From: Bordetella petrii
Lineage (GTDB): Bacteria; Pseudomonadota; Gammaproteobacteria; Burkholderiales; Burkholderiaceae_B
DNA length: 51,378 nt
NCBI GenBank assembly: GCA_017745595.1
Contig: WMBV01000037.1
Span: forward strand, 1-51,378
Reading direction: 5' to 3'
Both the position numbers and the translations under genes were made by a program. The notes under the pieces were generated by a model. That model worked only from the letters and a program-made list of their open reading frames with translations. It did not search any database and had not been told where the DNA came from. Position 1 is the stretch's first letter. Every line of letters begins with the position of its first letter. This document shows, in pieces, positions 18,393 through 27,217 of the stretch.

Positions 18393-19361
18393 ATGTCGCT
18401 TTCCGCAATGCGCAAAGAAACCGCGTTTTTTCCTGAATCGCCCCCCGCGGCGCGCCTCGTCGAAGTCGGGCCCGAGCACGACGGCCAGCGCATCGACAAC
18501 TTCCTGGTGCGGCTGTGCAAAGGCGTGCCCAAAAGCCACATCTACAAGGCCATCCGTGGCGGCGAGGTCCGGGTGAACAAGGGACGCATCCAGGCCGATT
18601 ACCGCGTGGCGGCCGGCGACGTGGTGCGCGTGCCGCCGCTGCGCCTGCCCGCGCCGGGTGCGCCGCGGCCGGTGCCCGGCGCCGAATTCCCGGTCGTCTA
18701 CGAAGACGACGCCCTGCTGGTGATCGACAAGCCGGCCGGGGTGGCCGTGCATGGCGGCAGCGGGGTGTCGTTCGGCGTCATCGAGCAATTGCGCGCGGCG
18801 CGGCCGCAGGCCCGTTTCCTGGAACTGGTGCACCGGCTCGACCGCGAGACCTCGGGCCTGCTGATGGTGGCCAAGAAGCGCAGCGCGCTGCTGGCGCTGC
18901 ACGCCATGCTGCGCGAGGGCAAGGGCGACAAGCATTACCTGGCCCTGGTCGAGGGCGACTGGGTCAACGACCGCCAGCATATCCGCCTGGCGCTCACCAA
19001 ATGGACCACCCAATCGGGCGAACGCCGCGTGCGGCCCGACCCGGCCGGGCAGGCGGCGCATACCATCGTCACCCTCAAACAGCGCCTGGGCGGGTACAGT
19101 CTGGTCGATGCTGAACTGCGCACGGGGCGCACCCACCAGATCCGGGTGCACCTGGCGGCCAGCGGCTTTCCCATCGTCGGAGACGACAAATACGGGACGG
19201 ATGAGACGCGCGCCCGGTTCGCGCGCCAGGGGTTCAACCGCATGTTCCTGCATGCACACCAGTTGACCCTGCCGCACCCTCTTACCGGAGCAACCCTGCG
19301 GCTGACGGCGGAACTGCCCGCGGCCTGCCGCAAACTGCTGCAGCAGCTGGAGACCCTGTAG
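18393..19361 (+). CDS. rluC: 23S rRNA pseudouridine synthase RluC
   Basis: Converts uridines of 23S rRNA to pseudouridine (positions 955, 2504 and 2580 in E. coli). The 322-residue protein has an S4 RNA-binding domain (about 32-80, RIDNFLVRLCKG) and a RluA-type catalytic domain with Asp150 in HRLDRETSG. The segment RTGRTHQIRVH is conserved in the family. ATG at 18393 is used here; ATG at 18408 (MRKETAFF) is possible. Head-to-head arrangement with rne is conserved in many proteobacteria. The HAD phosphatase gene follows after 2 bp. Confidence 0.92.
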   Translation: MSLSAMRKETAFFPESPPAARLVEVGPEHDGQRIDNFLVRLCKGVPKSHIYKAIRGGEVRVNKGRIQADYRVAAGDVVRVPPLRLPAPGAPRPVPGAEFPVVYEDDALLVIDKPAGVAVHGGSGVSFGVIEQLRAARPQARFLELVHRLDRETSGLLMVAKKRSALLALHAMLREGKGDKHYLALVEGDWVNDRQHIRLALTKWTTQSGERRVRPDPAGQAAHTIVTLKQRLGGYSLVDAELRTGRTHQIRVHLAASGFPIVGDDKYGTDETRARFARQGFNRMFLHAHQLTLPHPLTGATLRLTAELPAACRKLLQQLETL

Positions 19362-19363
19362 AT

Positions 19364-20020
19364 ATGCCTTATTCGCTGGTGGTGTTCGACTGGGACGGAA
19401 CCCTGATGGATTCCACGAACGGCATCGTGGCCGCCATTCAGGGGGCCTGCCGCGACCTCGATCTGCCCGTGCCGTCAGCCTCGGCGGCCAGCTGGGTGAT
19501 CGGCCTGTCGCTCGAAAGCGCGCTGCGCCGGGCGGTGCCGGAACTCACCCAGGCCATGGTGCCGCGCTTCCTCGAGCGCTACCGTACCCATTATTTGCTG
19601 CGCGACCCCGAACTGCGCCTGTTCGACGGCATCGAACCCCTGCTGGGCGAACTGGCCGGCCGGCAGGTGCGCCTGGCGGTGGCCACCGGCAAAAGCCGGG
19701 TCGGGCTCGACCGGGTGCTGGCCGCCACCGGCCTGCGCACGGTGTTCCAGGCCACCCGCACCGCCGACGAAACCTTCAGCAAGCCGCATCCCGCCATGCT
19801 GCACGAACTCATGGAAGAATTGGCGGTCGAACCCGAACACGTGGTCATGGTGGGCGATACGTCGCACGACCTGCAGATGGCCTCCAATGCCGGGGTGCAC
19901 GGCCTGGGGGTCGGCTATGGCGCCCACGAGCCGCAAGAACTGCAAACCTGCCAGCCGCAAGCCGTGGTCGACAGCGTGGCCGCGCTGCGCGAATGGCTGT
20001 TGCCCCGCGTCGGCGCCTGA
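19364..20020 (+). CDS. HAD-superfamily phosphatase (phosphoglycolate phosphatase-like)
   Basis: A 218-residue HAD subfamily IA hydrolase. Motif I is DWDGTLMDST with nucleophile Asp9 and Asp11; motif II is ATGKSR; the lysine of motif III is in SKPHPAM; motif IV is MVGDTSHDLQMA. The cap is helical, as in Gph and YjjG-like enzymes. It starts 2 bp after rluC and is presumably co-transcribed, an arrangement common in beta-proteobacteria. The substrate cannot be told from sequence; phosphoglycolate or a damaged nucleotide are possibilities. Confidence 0.85.
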   Translation: MPYSLVVFDWDGTLMDSTNGIVAAIQGACRDLDLPVPSASAASWVIGLSLESALRRAVPELTQAMVPRFLERYRTHYLLRDPELRLFDGIEPLLGELAGRQVRLAVATGKSRVGLDRVLAATGLRTVFQATRTADETFSKPHPAMLHELMEELAVEPEHVVMVGDTSHDLQMASNAGVHGLGVGYGAHEPQELQTCQPQAVVDSVAALREWLLPRVGA

Positions 20021-20101
20021 TCCGGTGCGCGGCGCGGAATAATCCGGCCCGCGCGTACGTCTAAACGATGCAGCCCCGCGCCAGGTACCCAGGAGACCGC
20101 C

Positions 20102-21067
20102 ATGTCGTCACGCAAGCCAGGCAACGTACCGCCGCCTTCCGAAATCACCCCCGAACGGGTCTGGCAGTCGCGCCGCGACTGGATGGCCCGCGCCGGCCTG
20201 GCCGCCGCCGCGGCGGGCCTGCCCGGCTGGGCGATGCGCCAGGCGTTCGCCCAGGACGCGCCGCCGCTGCCGGGCCAGCCCAGCCCGCAGTTCTCGGTGA
20301 TGGACAAGCAGACCTCGTTCAAAGACATCAGCACCTATAACAATTACTACGAATTCGGCCTCGACAAGGGCGATCCGGCGGACCACGCCGGAAAGCTCCA
20401 GACGCGGCCCTGGACCGTCACCGTCGACGGCGAAGTCCAGCGTCCGCAAACCTTCGATATCGATACCCTGCTCAAGCTGGCCCCCATGGAAGACCGCGTC
20501 TACCGGCTGCGCTGCGTCGAGGGCTGGTCGATGGTGATTCCCTGGGTGGGCTATCCGCTGGCCGCGCTGCTCAAGCAGGTCGAGCCCACCGGCAACGCCA
20601 AATATGTCGAGTTCACCACCGTGGTGCAGCGCGAGAACATGCCGGGCGTGCGCTCGCCGGTGCTGCAGTGGCCGTACGTCGAGGCCCTGCGGCTGGACGA
20701 GGCCATGCATCCGCTGGCGCTGCTGGTATTCGGCCTGTACGGCAAGGTGCTGCCCAACCAGAACGGCGCGCCGCTGCGGCTGGCGGTGCCCTGGAAATAC
20801 GGCTTCAAGTCGGCCAAGTCGCTGGTGCGCATCCGGCTGGTCGAGCGCCAGCCCACCAGTTCCTGGATGCAGGCCGCCCCCAGTGAATACGGCTTTTACG
20901 CCAACGTGAACCCCGATGTTCCGCACCCGCGCTGGAGCCAGGCCACCGAACGGCGCATCGGCGAAGACGGCCTGTTCACGCCCAAGCGCAAGACCTTGAT
21001 GTTCAACGGCTATGCCGATCAGGTGGCGTCCCTGTACCAGGGCATGGACCTGAAGGCCAACTACTGA
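20102..21067 (+). CDS. msrP: protein-methionine-sulfoxide reductase catalytic subunit MsrP
   Basis: Periplasmic molybdopterin enzyme (formerly YedY) that repairs oxidised methionines in envelope proteins. The 321-residue precursor has a Tat signal with SRRDWM at residues 23-28, then AGLAAAAAG and cleavage near AFA-QDA (about residue 50). Cys138 in [16 protein letters not shown] is the molybdenum ligand. The C-terminal domain ends with the usual GMDLKANY. msrQ follows after 17 bp, giving the standard msrPQ operon. An AGGAG site precedes the ATG. Confidence 0.95.
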   Translation: MSSRKPGNVPPPSEITPERVWQSRRDWMARAGLAAAAAGLPGWAMRQAFAQDAPPLPGQPSPQFSVMDKQTSFKDISTYNNYYEFGLDKGDPADHAGKLQTRPWTVTVDGEVQRPQTFDIDTLLKLAPMEDRVYRLRCVEGWSMVIPWVGYPLAALLKQVEPTGNAKYVEFTTVVQRENMPGVRSPVLQWPYVEALRLDEAMHPLALLVFGLYGKVLPNQNGAPLRLAVPWKYGFKSAKSLVRIRLVERQPTSSWMQAAPSEYGFYANVNPDVPHPRWSQATERRIGEDGLFTPKRKTLMFNGYADQVASLYQGMDLKANY

Positions 21068-21084
21068 ACCGCCGGGGCCACCGC

Positions 21085-21756
21085 ATGCGGGCGTTGCCAT
21101 CCGCGCCGCCATCCCCCGCGCGCCGCCCGGCGTGGTCGGCCGCGGCGGTGGGGCGCTGCAAGCCGCTGCTGTTCCTGGCCGGCCTGCTGCCCTTCGCGCG
21201 CTGGATCTGGCTGGGTTTCCATGACGGCCTTACCGCCAATCCCGTGGAATTCCTGACGCGTTCGTCCGGCACCTGGACCCTCGTGTGCCTGCTGGTCACC
21301 CTGTCCATCACACCGCTGCGGCGCCTGCTGGGCCAGCCGGCGCTGGTGCGGCTGCGCCGGCCCTGCGGGCTGTTCGCCTTCTTCTATGGCTGCCTGCATT
21401 TCATGGCGTGGGTCTGGTGGGACCGCGGTTTCGATCCGGTTTCTATGCTGCGCGACGTCGGCGAGCGGCCGTTCATCACCGCCGGCTTCGCCGCCTTCGT
21501 GTGCATGGCGGCCCTGGCCGCCACGTCCACCCAGGCGGCGATGCGCGCCATGGGGCGGCGCTGGCAGATGCTGCACCGCGCCGTGTACCTGATCGGCATC
21601 CTGGCCATCGTGCACTTGTGGTGGCACAAGGCCGGCAAGAACGATTTCCAGCAGCCCCTGGCCTATGGGGCGGTCCTGGTGGCGCTGCTGGGGTGGCGCG
21701 TGGCGGCCGCGCTGCGCCGGCTCAGTGGTGCAGGCCGGCCGGCAGGGCCATCGTAA
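21085..21756 (+). CDS. msrQ: heme-binding membrane subunit MsrQ
   Basis: Inner-membrane b-type heme protein of 223 residues that passes electrons from the quinone pool or flavin reductase to MsrP. About six hydrophobic segments are visible, with conserved histidines in FYGCLHFMAW, MLHRAVYLIG and IVHLWWH. The N-terminus is rich in Pro/Ala; a later start is possible but ATG at 21085 is the first after msrP. Length and order match the family. Palindromic repeats follow the stop codon directly. Confidence 0.92.
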   Translation: MRALPSAPPSPARRPAWSAAAVGRCKPLLFLAGLLPFARWIWLGFHDGLTANPVEFLTRSSGTWTLVCLLVTLSITPLRRLLGQPALVRLRRPCGLFAFFYGCLHFMAWVWWDRGFDPVSMLRDVGERPFITAGFAAFVCMAALAATSTQAAMRAMGRRWQMLHRAVYLIGILAIVHLWWHKAGKNDFQQPLAYGAVLVALLGWRVAAALRRLSGAGRPAGPS

Positions 21757-21950
21757 TTTGACAGGTGCCTGACACCGCCTGTGTGGAGAGGTTCGCGGCC
21801 GGCTTCGGTGTCTGACACCCTCTGGGAGTCAGACACCCGGCGAGGTGATTTGACAGGTGTCAGGCTCCGCAGGTGCCTGACACCGCTTGTGTGGGATGCT
21901 CGCGGCCGGCTTCGGTGCCTGACACCCTCTGGGAGTCAGGCACCCGGCGA
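21757..21950. repeat. tandem duplication of a palindrome-doublet unit
   Basis: Two diverged copies both start with TTTGACAGGTG (21757 and 21849) and end with CACCCGGCGA (21843 and 21950). The second holds a complete inverted doublet: 21856-21884 (GGTGTCAGGC / GCCTGACACC) and 21914-21944 (GGTGCCTGAC / GTCAGGCACC), 29 bp apart. The first keeps 21807-21837 (GGTGTCTGAC / GTCAGACACC), but its left palindrome is reduced to 13 bp (21764-21776). The loss equals 16 bp between two AGGTG direct repeats. The unit sits between the convergent genes msrQ and the amidase. Confidence 0.85.
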
Positions 21951-21956
21951 CCAAGA

Positions 21957-22781
21957 TCAGCGGCCTTGCCCCGCCGGCAGGGCCATCATGATGGCGGCCG
22001 TTTCGGCGTCGGGCTGGCCGTCGTAGTTGCCGGCCCGGTAGTGCATCTGGAACGCCGCCAGCACGTTGCGGGTGGCGCGGTCCAGCCGGCCGTGCTGCGG
22101 GCAGGCGTAGCCCAGCCGCGCCAGCTGTTTCTGGAACCAGGTCGTATCCGGCACGCCCTGGCGCTGCAGGGTGACCCAGTGCGCCGCCGCCTGCGTCTCG
22201 TCGTACCAGCGGCCGATGCCGGCTTCGGCCAGGCGTTTCCAGGGAAACAGCGGCCCGGGGTCGGTCTTGCGCTGCGGCGCGATGTCGCTATGGGCCACGA
22301 TATTCTCGGGGGCGATGCCGTGCCGCGCGATCAGGTCGCGCAGCAGCAGGATCAGCACCCGTATCTGCGCGTCGGGATAAGGCTGCCAGCCGGGCGCGGC
22401 GCCAGCCTGGTCGGCGCGCCCGGTGTTGACCAGTTCGATGCCGATCGACACCGGGTTGAGCGACACCTGGTCGTGCCAGCTGCTGGCGCCGGCATGCCAG
22501 GCGTTGCGGGTTTCGTCGACCAGCCGGTACACGTGCGGCCGCGTGTCGTCGGTGATCAGGTAGTGGGCGCTGACGCCGCCGCGCGACAGCAGTTCCAGCG
22601 AGCGGGCGGCCGGCGCCGACGTGTAGTGCAGCACGATGTAGCGCACCCGGCTGTCCTGGCTGACCGCCGTTATCGAGTCATCGATGTCCAGGCCCGGGGC
22701 CTGGTGGGTGGCGCAGCCGCCCAGCAGCCAGGCCGTGGCGGCCAGGGCCGCGAACAGGCGGGACGGGCGCGGGCGGCTCAT
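21957..22781 (-). CDS. amiD: N-acetylmuramoyl-L-alanine amidase, AmiD-like lipoprotein
   Basis: Outer-membrane-type lipoprotein of 274 residues that cleaves the amide bond between MurNAc and the peptide stem of peptidoglycan. The lipobox LLGGC puts the lipidated Cys at residue 23. The amidase_2 domain has zinc ligands in IVLHYTSAP (His52) and AHSDIAPQRKTDPGP. The C-terminal PTAW-FQKQL...AFQMHYR region is a peptidoglycan-binding fold. The start at 22781 overlaps the stop of the upstream methyltransferase by 4 bp. Domain order and length match E. coli AmiD rather than cytosolic AmpD. Confidence 0.88.
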   Translation of the reverse strand: MSRPRPSRLFAALAATAWLLGGCATHQAPGLDIDDSITAVSQDSRVRYIVLHYTSAPAARSLELLSRGGVSAHYLITDDTRPHVYRLVDETRNAWHAGASSWHDQVSLNPVSIGIELVNTGRADQAGAAPGWQPYPDAQIRVLILLLRDLIARHGIAPENIVAHSDIAPQRKTDPGPLFPWKRLAEAGIGRWYDETQAAAHWVTLQRQGVPDTTWFQKQLARLGYACPQHGRLDRATRNVLAAFQMHYRAGNYDGQPDAETAAIMMALPAGQGR

Positions 22782-23494
22782 GCGCGCCGGGCCAGGTACA
22801 GGAACAGGGTGGGGCGCTTGTCGAGCTCGGGCGCGGGGCGCGTTTTCCAGTCGGCGACGGAATAGGTGCGCACCCATTCGTCGTCGGTGGTCAGCGAGCG
22901 CGCCACGCACAGGCGCGTGTCGCCGCGCAGCGTGGCCAGCAGCGTGGCGTACATGGCGGCGTTGCGGTAGGGCGTTTCGATCAGCAACTGCGTCTGGTGC
23001 TGCCGCGCCGAATGCTGTTCCCAGGCCCGCAACTGTTTGGCGCGTTCGGCCGGGTCGACCGGGGCATAGCCATGGAAGGCGAAGCGCTGGCCGTCCAGGC
23101 CGCTGGCCATCAGGCCCAGCAGGATCGACGACGGCCCTACCCATGGGCGCACGGGCACGCCCAGTCGATGCGCGGCCGCTACCACCGTGGCGCCGGGATC
23201 GGCCACCGCGGGGCAGCCCGCCTCGGATACCAGCCCCAGGTCGCGGCCCTGGCGCACGGGCGCCAGCCATTGCTGGATCTCGCCCGGGTCGGTCTTGGGC
23301 GTGAGTGTGTGGATGGTGATTTCCTGCAGGGGCCGCGCCGTGCCGATCTGCTTGAGGAAGGCGCGCGCCGTCTTGGCGTTTTCGGCAATGTAGGTGTCCA
23401 GGCCACCCGCCAGGGCCCGCACGTCGGCCGGCAGCCAGCGTTCGGGCGCGGCCGGGCCCAGCCCGACGGGAATCAGGTGCAGGGTGCCGCTCAT
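22778..23494 (-). CDS. RsmI-like SAM-dependent methyltransferase (tetrapyrrole methylase fold)
   Basis: A 238-residue protein of the TP-methylase family, similar to the 16S rRNA C1402 2'-O-methyltransferase RsmI. Recognisable parts are LHLIPVGLGP at the N-terminus, GLVSEAGCPAVADPGA (SAM-binding loop), VGPSSILLGLMASGLDGQRFAFHGY and LLIETPYRN. Proteins of this short subgroup occur beside maf in beta-proteobacteria and are usually a paralogue of true RsmI. ATG at 23494 overlaps the maf stop by 4 bp. The substrate is unproven. Confidence 0.82.
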   Translation of the reverse strand: MSGTLHLIPVGLGPAAPERWLPADVRALAGGLDTYIAENAKTARAFLKQIGTARPLQEITIHTLTPKTDPGEIQQWLAPVRQGRDLGLVSEAGCPAVADPGATVVAAAHRLGVPVRPWVGPSSILLGLMASGLDGQRFAFHGYAPVDPAERAKQLRAWEQHSARQHQTQLLIETPYRNAAMYATLLATLRGDTRLCVARSLTTDDEWVRTYSVADWKTRPAPELDKRPTLFLYLARRA

Positions 23495-24090
23495 GGCGTG
23501 CCCGCCGCCAGCGGGTCCAGGCCGAACGTGGCCAGCATGCCGGTCAGGGCGATCAGGGGCAGGCCGATGATGGCGGTGGGGTCGTCGCTGCGGATGTATT
23601 CCATCAGGGCGATGCCCAGGCTTTCCGCCTTGGCGCTGCCCGCGGTATCGTAGGGCTCTTCGGCGCGCAGGTAGGCGGCGATGGCGGCGTCCGACAGCGG
23701 CCGGAAGCGGCATTGCGTGACCACGTCGGCTTTTTCCACGCGCTGGCCGTCGGTGACCGCCAGGGCGCTGTGAAATTCCACCGTGCGGCCAGCCAGTTCG
23801 CGCAGTTGAGCCTGCGCCCGGGCGAAGTCGCCCGGCTTGCCGATGGGCCGGCCGTCTGCCGTGGCGACCTGGTCCGACCCGATCACGATACAGCCGGGAT
23901 GCCGCTGGGCAATGGCCAGGGCCTTGCTTACCGATAGCCGCAGCGCCAGGTCGGCGGGCGCTTCACCGGGGACGGGGGTTTCGTCGATGTCGGGGGAAAC
24001 CGCGGCGAACGGCAGGCGCAGGCGCGCCAGCAATTCGCGCCGGTAGCGCGAGCTTGAGGCCAGGATCAGGCGAGGGTGGGAATCAGGCAT
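23491..24090 (-). CDS. Maf-family nucleotide pyrophosphatase (YceF-like)
   Basis: A 199-residue Maf protein that hydrolyses modified or non-canonical NTPs such as 7-methyl-GTP (the YceF group), a house-cleaning role. The N-terminal LASSSRYRRELL is the substrate-binding loop; conserved SDQVA and EEPYDTAGSAKAES segments carry the acidic residues that bind metal and the base. It is first in a chain of three overlapping genes (maf, methyltransferase, amidase) and divergent from yceD. That context, with yceD-rpmF-plsX opposite, matches yceF of E. coli. Confidence 0.9.
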   Translation of the reverse strand: MPDSHPRLILASSSRYRRELLARLRLPFAAVSPDIDETPVPGEAPADLALRLSVSKALAIAQRHPGCIVIGSDQVATADGRPIGKPGDFARAQAQLRELAGRTVEFHSALAVTDGQRVEKADVVTQCRFRPLSDAAIAAYLRAEEPYDTAGSAKAESLGIALMEYIRSDDPTAIIGLPLIALTGMLATFGLDPLAAGTP

Positions 24091-24097
24091 GCAAAGT

Positions 24098-24127
24098 TTG
24101 ACGGTAGTACGTAAGTCACGGTATTAT
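24098..24127 (+). promoter_or_regulatory. sigma-70 promoter for yceD-rpmF-plsX
   Basis: TTGACG at 24098-24103 and TATTAT at 24122-24127 are 18 bp apart, with the yceD start codon 33 bp downstream of the -10 box. Confidence 0.75.
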
Positions 24128-24159
24128 CTAACGTTTTGCGGGATTTTTGCAGGGTTGGC

Positions 24160-24807
24160 ATGAACAGCGACGATCGGAATAAGAACGATCGGAATGGCGG
24201 CAAGAGTGGCAGCAATCAGGCGGGGCTGCGCGGGTCCGGTTCGGACGCCGTGGTCGATGCCTTTGCGCTGGCCCGCCAGGGCGGTTGCGTGCAGGGTACC
24301 GTACCTCTGGTCCGGTTGGCCAGGGCGGTCGAAGGCTTGCCCGAGCAGCCTGCCGGCGAAGCCGGCCTGGTGGCGTGGTCGGTACGGGGCGAAACCGGCA
24401 CGGGCCTGGCCAAGACCGGCCTCGCGGCCGGCCAGCCGCTCTTGCACCTGCGCGTGCAGGCCCGGCCGGTGCTGGTGTGCCAGCGGTGCAATGCCCCGTT
24501 TGCTTATGCAATAGATTCCCGGACAGTGCTGCAGTTGGTCAAGTCTGAAGACGAGCTCGACGACGACCTGTCCCTTGATGCGCAAGACCCGGATCTTGCG
24601 GACTCGCTGCCCGAAAAGGTGGTGGGCTCGCATCGTTTCGACCTGTTGGCCCAGGTCGAAGACGAGCTCATCCTGAGCATTCCATACGTGCCCAGGCATC
24701 CCGTATGCCCGGGCGCGCAGGCCGACGACGGCGACGCCCCCCAGGCGCCGGCCGGCGGGCGTCCGTCACCGTTCGCGGTGCTCGAACAACTGAAGCACAA
24801 AGATTAG
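24160..24807 (+). CDS. yceD: YceD family protein (DUF177), 23S rRNA accumulation-related
   Basis: A 215-residue DUF177 protein. In E. coli and plants, YceD/DUF177 proteins are needed for normal 23S rRNA accumulation. The cysteine pair in PVLVCQRCNAPF and a second cluster near PVCPGAQ fit the family's metal-binding-like layout, as does the acidic ...KSEDELDDDLS stretch. ATG at 24160 gives MNSDDRNKN; an upstream in-frame ATG at 24136 would fall almost on the promoter. Order yceD-rpmF-plsX-fab is conserved widely. Confidence 0.88.
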   Translation: MNSDDRNKNDRNGGKSGSNQAGLRGSGSDAVVDAFALARQGGCVQGTVPLVRLARAVEGLPEQPAGEAGLVAWSVRGETGTGLAKTGLAAGQPLLHLRVQARPVLVCQRCNAPFAYAIDSRTVLQLVKSEDELDDDLSLDAQDPDLADSLPEKVVGSHRFDLLAQVEDELILSIPYVPRHPVCPGAQADDGDAPQAPAGGRPSPFAVLEQLKHKD

Positions 24808-24818
24808 GTCAACATCGG

Positions 24819-24840
24819 GCCGCATCGCGTACAATGCGGC
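24819..24840. other. 7-bp hairpin and -10-like box before rpmF
   Basis: GCCGCAT and ATGCGGC enclose an 8-nt loop containing TACAAT (partly shared with the arm), a possible -10 for rpmF. The -35 side is weak. Confidence 0.35.
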
Positions 24841-24858
24841 CCGTTTCTAGGAGTCATC

Positions 24859-25041
24859 ATGGCTGTTCAACAAAACAAGAAGTCCCCGTCCAAGCGTGGC
24901 ATGCATCGCTCGCACGATTTTCTGGTCAATCCGTCCACCGCGATCGAGCCCACCACCGGCGAAACCCATCTGCGCCACCACATCAGCCCCAACGGTTTCT
25001 ACCGTGGCCGCAAGGTCCTGAAGACCAAGGCCGACGAATAA
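24859..25041 (+). CDS. rpmF: 50S ribosomal protein L32
   Basis: Ribosomal protein L32 of the large subunit, 60 residues, with the invariant start [20 protein letters not shown]. This is a cysteine-less form without the CxxC zinc ribbon, common in proteobacteria. A TAGGAG ribosome binding site lies close to the ATG. It is followed by plsX after 52 bp, the usual link between ribosome and lipid synthesis genes. Confidence 0.98.
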   Translation: MAVQQNKKSPSKRGMHRSHDFLVNPSTAIEPTTGETHLRHHISPNGFYRGRKVLKTKADE

Positions 25042-25093
25042 CGTCGCGGCGGAAACGCTTCTTTCGCATTCACGGCAGCGCTGACCTGCAATT

Positions 25094-26155
25094 GTGATAC
25101 GCATCGCCATCGACTGCATGGGCGGCGATTTCGGCCTGCCCGTCACGATTCCGGCCGCGATCGAGTTCGCCCGGCAGTTTCCGGATTCCCGGCTGCTGCT
25201 GGTCGGCCTGCCCGACGCCATCGAGGCGGCGTTGGCCGAGCACAAGGCCGCGCCGCGCGATCGCCTTGAAATCGTGCCCGCCACCGAGGTCGTCTCCATG
25301 GACGACCCGGTCGAGGTCGCCCTGCGCCGCAAGAAAGATTCCTCCATGCGGCTGGCCGCGCAGGCGGTCAAGGACGGGCGCGCCGATGCCTGCATCTCGG
25401 CCGGCAATACCGGCGCCTGGATGGCCATTTCGCGCTACGTCCTCAAAACGCTCGACGGCATCGACCGCCCGGCCATCGCCACTTCCATCCCCAACCAGAC
25501 CGGCCGCGCCACCACGGTGCTCGATCTGGGGGCCAACGTCGACTGCAGCGCCGAACACCTGCTGCAGTTCGCCATCATGGGGGCGGCCCTGACCCAGGCG
25601 GTCGACCACCGCGACAACCCTTCGGTGGGCCTGCTGAACATCGGCGAAGAGGTCATCAAGGGCAACGAGGTCGTCAAAGAGGCGGCCGAACTGCTGCGCC
25701 GCAGTCCGCTGAACTTCCAGGGCAACGTCGAAGGCAACGACATCTTCAAGGGCACGGTCGACGTGGTCGTCTGCGACGGCTTCGTCGGCAATGTGGTGCT
25801 GAAGTCGGTCGAAGGCCTGGCCAAGATGCTGTCCAGCGTGATCCGCGAAGAATTCAAGCGCAACCTGATCACGCTGCTGGCGGGCGCCATCGCCAAGCCG
25901 GTGCTCAACCGCCTGCGCAACCGCGTCGACAACCGCCGCTACAACGGTGCCGCATTGCTGGGCTTGCGCGGCGTGGTCATCAAAAGCCATGGCTCGGCCG
26001 ATGTCTATGCGTATGGCTTCGCCCTGCAGCGCGCGCGCGAGGCCGTGGTGAGTAAACTGCAAGAACGCACTGCCCAGGCCGTCGCGCTGATCACCCAGCG
26101 CGTCCAGATGGGCGAGGCCGCCGGCGAGCCCGAGGCGGCCGGAGATACCGTTTGA
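25094..26155 (+). CDS. plsX: phosphate acyltransferase PlsX
   Basis: Makes acyl-phosphate from acyl-ACP, the first step of the PlsX/PlsY route to phospholipids, as a peripheral membrane enzyme. It has 353 residues and starts with GTG at 25094 ([14 protein letters not shown], read as Met). [11 protein letters not shown] and [17 protein letters not shown] are conserved family segments. The stop overlaps or nearly touches the fabH start (TGATG). Reading frame, length and context agree. Confidence 0.96.
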   Translation: MIRIAIDCMGGDFGLPVTIPAAIEFARQFPDSRLLLVGLPDAIEAALAEHKAAPRDRLEIVPATEVVSMDDPVEVALRRKKDSSMRLAAQAVKDGRADACISAGNTGAWMAISRYVLKTLDGIDRPAIATSIPNQTGRATTVLDLGANVDCSAEHLLQFAIMGAALTQAVDHRDNPSVGLLNIGEEVIKGNEVVKEAAELLRRSPLNFQGNVEGNDIFKGTVDVVVCDGFVGNVVLKSVEGLAKMLSSVIREEFKRNLITLLAGAIAKPVLNRLRNRVDNRRYNGAALLGLRGVVIKSHGSADVYAYGFALQRAREAVVSKLQERTAQAVALITQRVQMGEAAGEPEAAGDTV

Positions 26156-27141
26156 TGGGTACCGCAATGACTTATGCCGTGATCGCCGGCTCGGGCAGTT
26201 TCCTGCCCGAGCGGGTCGTGTCCAACGACGAGCTGGCCGCCGAACTGGCCACCCGCAATATCTCCACGTCCGACGAATGGATCGTCGAACGCACCGGTAT
26301 CCGCCAGCGCCATCTGGCCGAGCGCGGCGTCACCACCAGCGCCCTGGCCACCCAGGCGGCCCGGCGCGCCCTGGACGACGCCGGCGTACAGCCCGCCGAC
26401 GTCGACCTGATCATCGTCGCCACCTCCACGCCCGATTACGTCTTTCCCAGCACGGCCTGCCTGGTGCAGGCCAACCTGGGCGCCAAGGGCGGCGCGGCCT
26501 TCGACGTGCAAGCCGTGTGCAGCGGCTTCGTCTACGCGCTCAGCACCGCCGACGCCTTCGTGCGGGCCGGGCGCGCCCGCTGCGCGCTGGTCATCGGCGC
26601 CGAAGTCTTCTCCAGCATCCTCGACTGGAACGACCGCAGCACCTGCGTGCTGTTCGGCGACGGCGCCGGCGCGGTCGTGCTCAAGGCTTCCAGCCAGCCG
26701 GGCATCCTGGCGGCCCAGTTGCACGCCGACGGCTCGCAGACCAAGATCCTGTGCGCGGCCGGCAACGTGGCCTATGGCGACGTCACGGGCGATCCGTTCC
26801 TGCGCATGGACGGCCAGGCCGTCTTCAAGCAGGCCGTCACGGTGCTCGACCGCTCGGCGCGCGATACCTGTGCCGAAGCGGGCATCGACATCGCCGACGT
26901 CGACTGGCTGGTTCCGCACCAAGCCAACGTCCGCATCCTGAATTTCCTGGCGCGCAAGCTGCACGTGCCCACCGAGAAAGTGGTGATCACGGTCGATTCG
27001 CATGCCAATACCTCGGCGGCCAGCGTGCCGCTGGCGCTGGACGCCGCCCGCCGCGACGGCCGCATCAAGCCGGGCCAGCTGGTGCTGATGCAGGGCGTGG
27101 GCGGCGGCTTCACCTGGGGTTCGGTGCTGGCGCGCATGTAA
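26155..27141 (+). CDS. fabH: beta-ketoacyl-ACP synthase III (FabH)
   Basis: Starts fatty acid synthesis by condensing acetyl-CoA with malonyl-ACP. About 328 residues. Catalytic Cys122 is in [10 protein letters not shown], His in VPHQANVRI and Asn in [13 protein letters not shown] at 26155 overlaps the plsX stop and gives an N-terminus similar to other Bordetella FabH; ATG at 26167 (MTYAVIAG) is an alternative. It is the second gene of plsX-fabH-fabD-fabG-acpP-fabF. Confidence 0.95.
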   Translation: MGTAMTYAVIAGSGSFLPERVVSNDELAAELATRNISTSDEWIVERTGIRQRHLAERGVTTSALATQAARRALDDAGVQPADVDLIIVATSTPDYVFPSTACLVQANLGAKGGAAFDVQAVCSGFVYALSTADAFVRAGRARCALVIGAEVFSSILDWNDRSTCVLFGDGAGAVVLKASSQPGILAAQLHADGSQTKILCAAGNVAYGDVTGDPFLRMDGQAVFKQAVTVLDRSARDTCAEAGIDIADVDWLVPHQANVRILNFLARKLHVPTEKVVITVDSHANTSAASVPLALDAARRDGRIKPGQLVLMQGVGGGFTWGSVLARM

Positions 27142-27217
27142 CGCCGGCAGCGGCCCTGCCAACTGGGGCCCGGCGTCGGGTATTCTCACCGATTCAGAAA
27201 TCAGTCGATACATCATC

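Noticed and set aside
18075-18436. Short plus-strand frames in the rne-rluC gap
   Set aside because: No ribosome binding site, no family-like sequence, and overlap with the rluC start.
21757-21950. Repeats resembling a small CRISPR array
   Set aside because: The repeats are palindromic, differ in sequence and orientation, and the spacers are themselves related. No cas genes are present.
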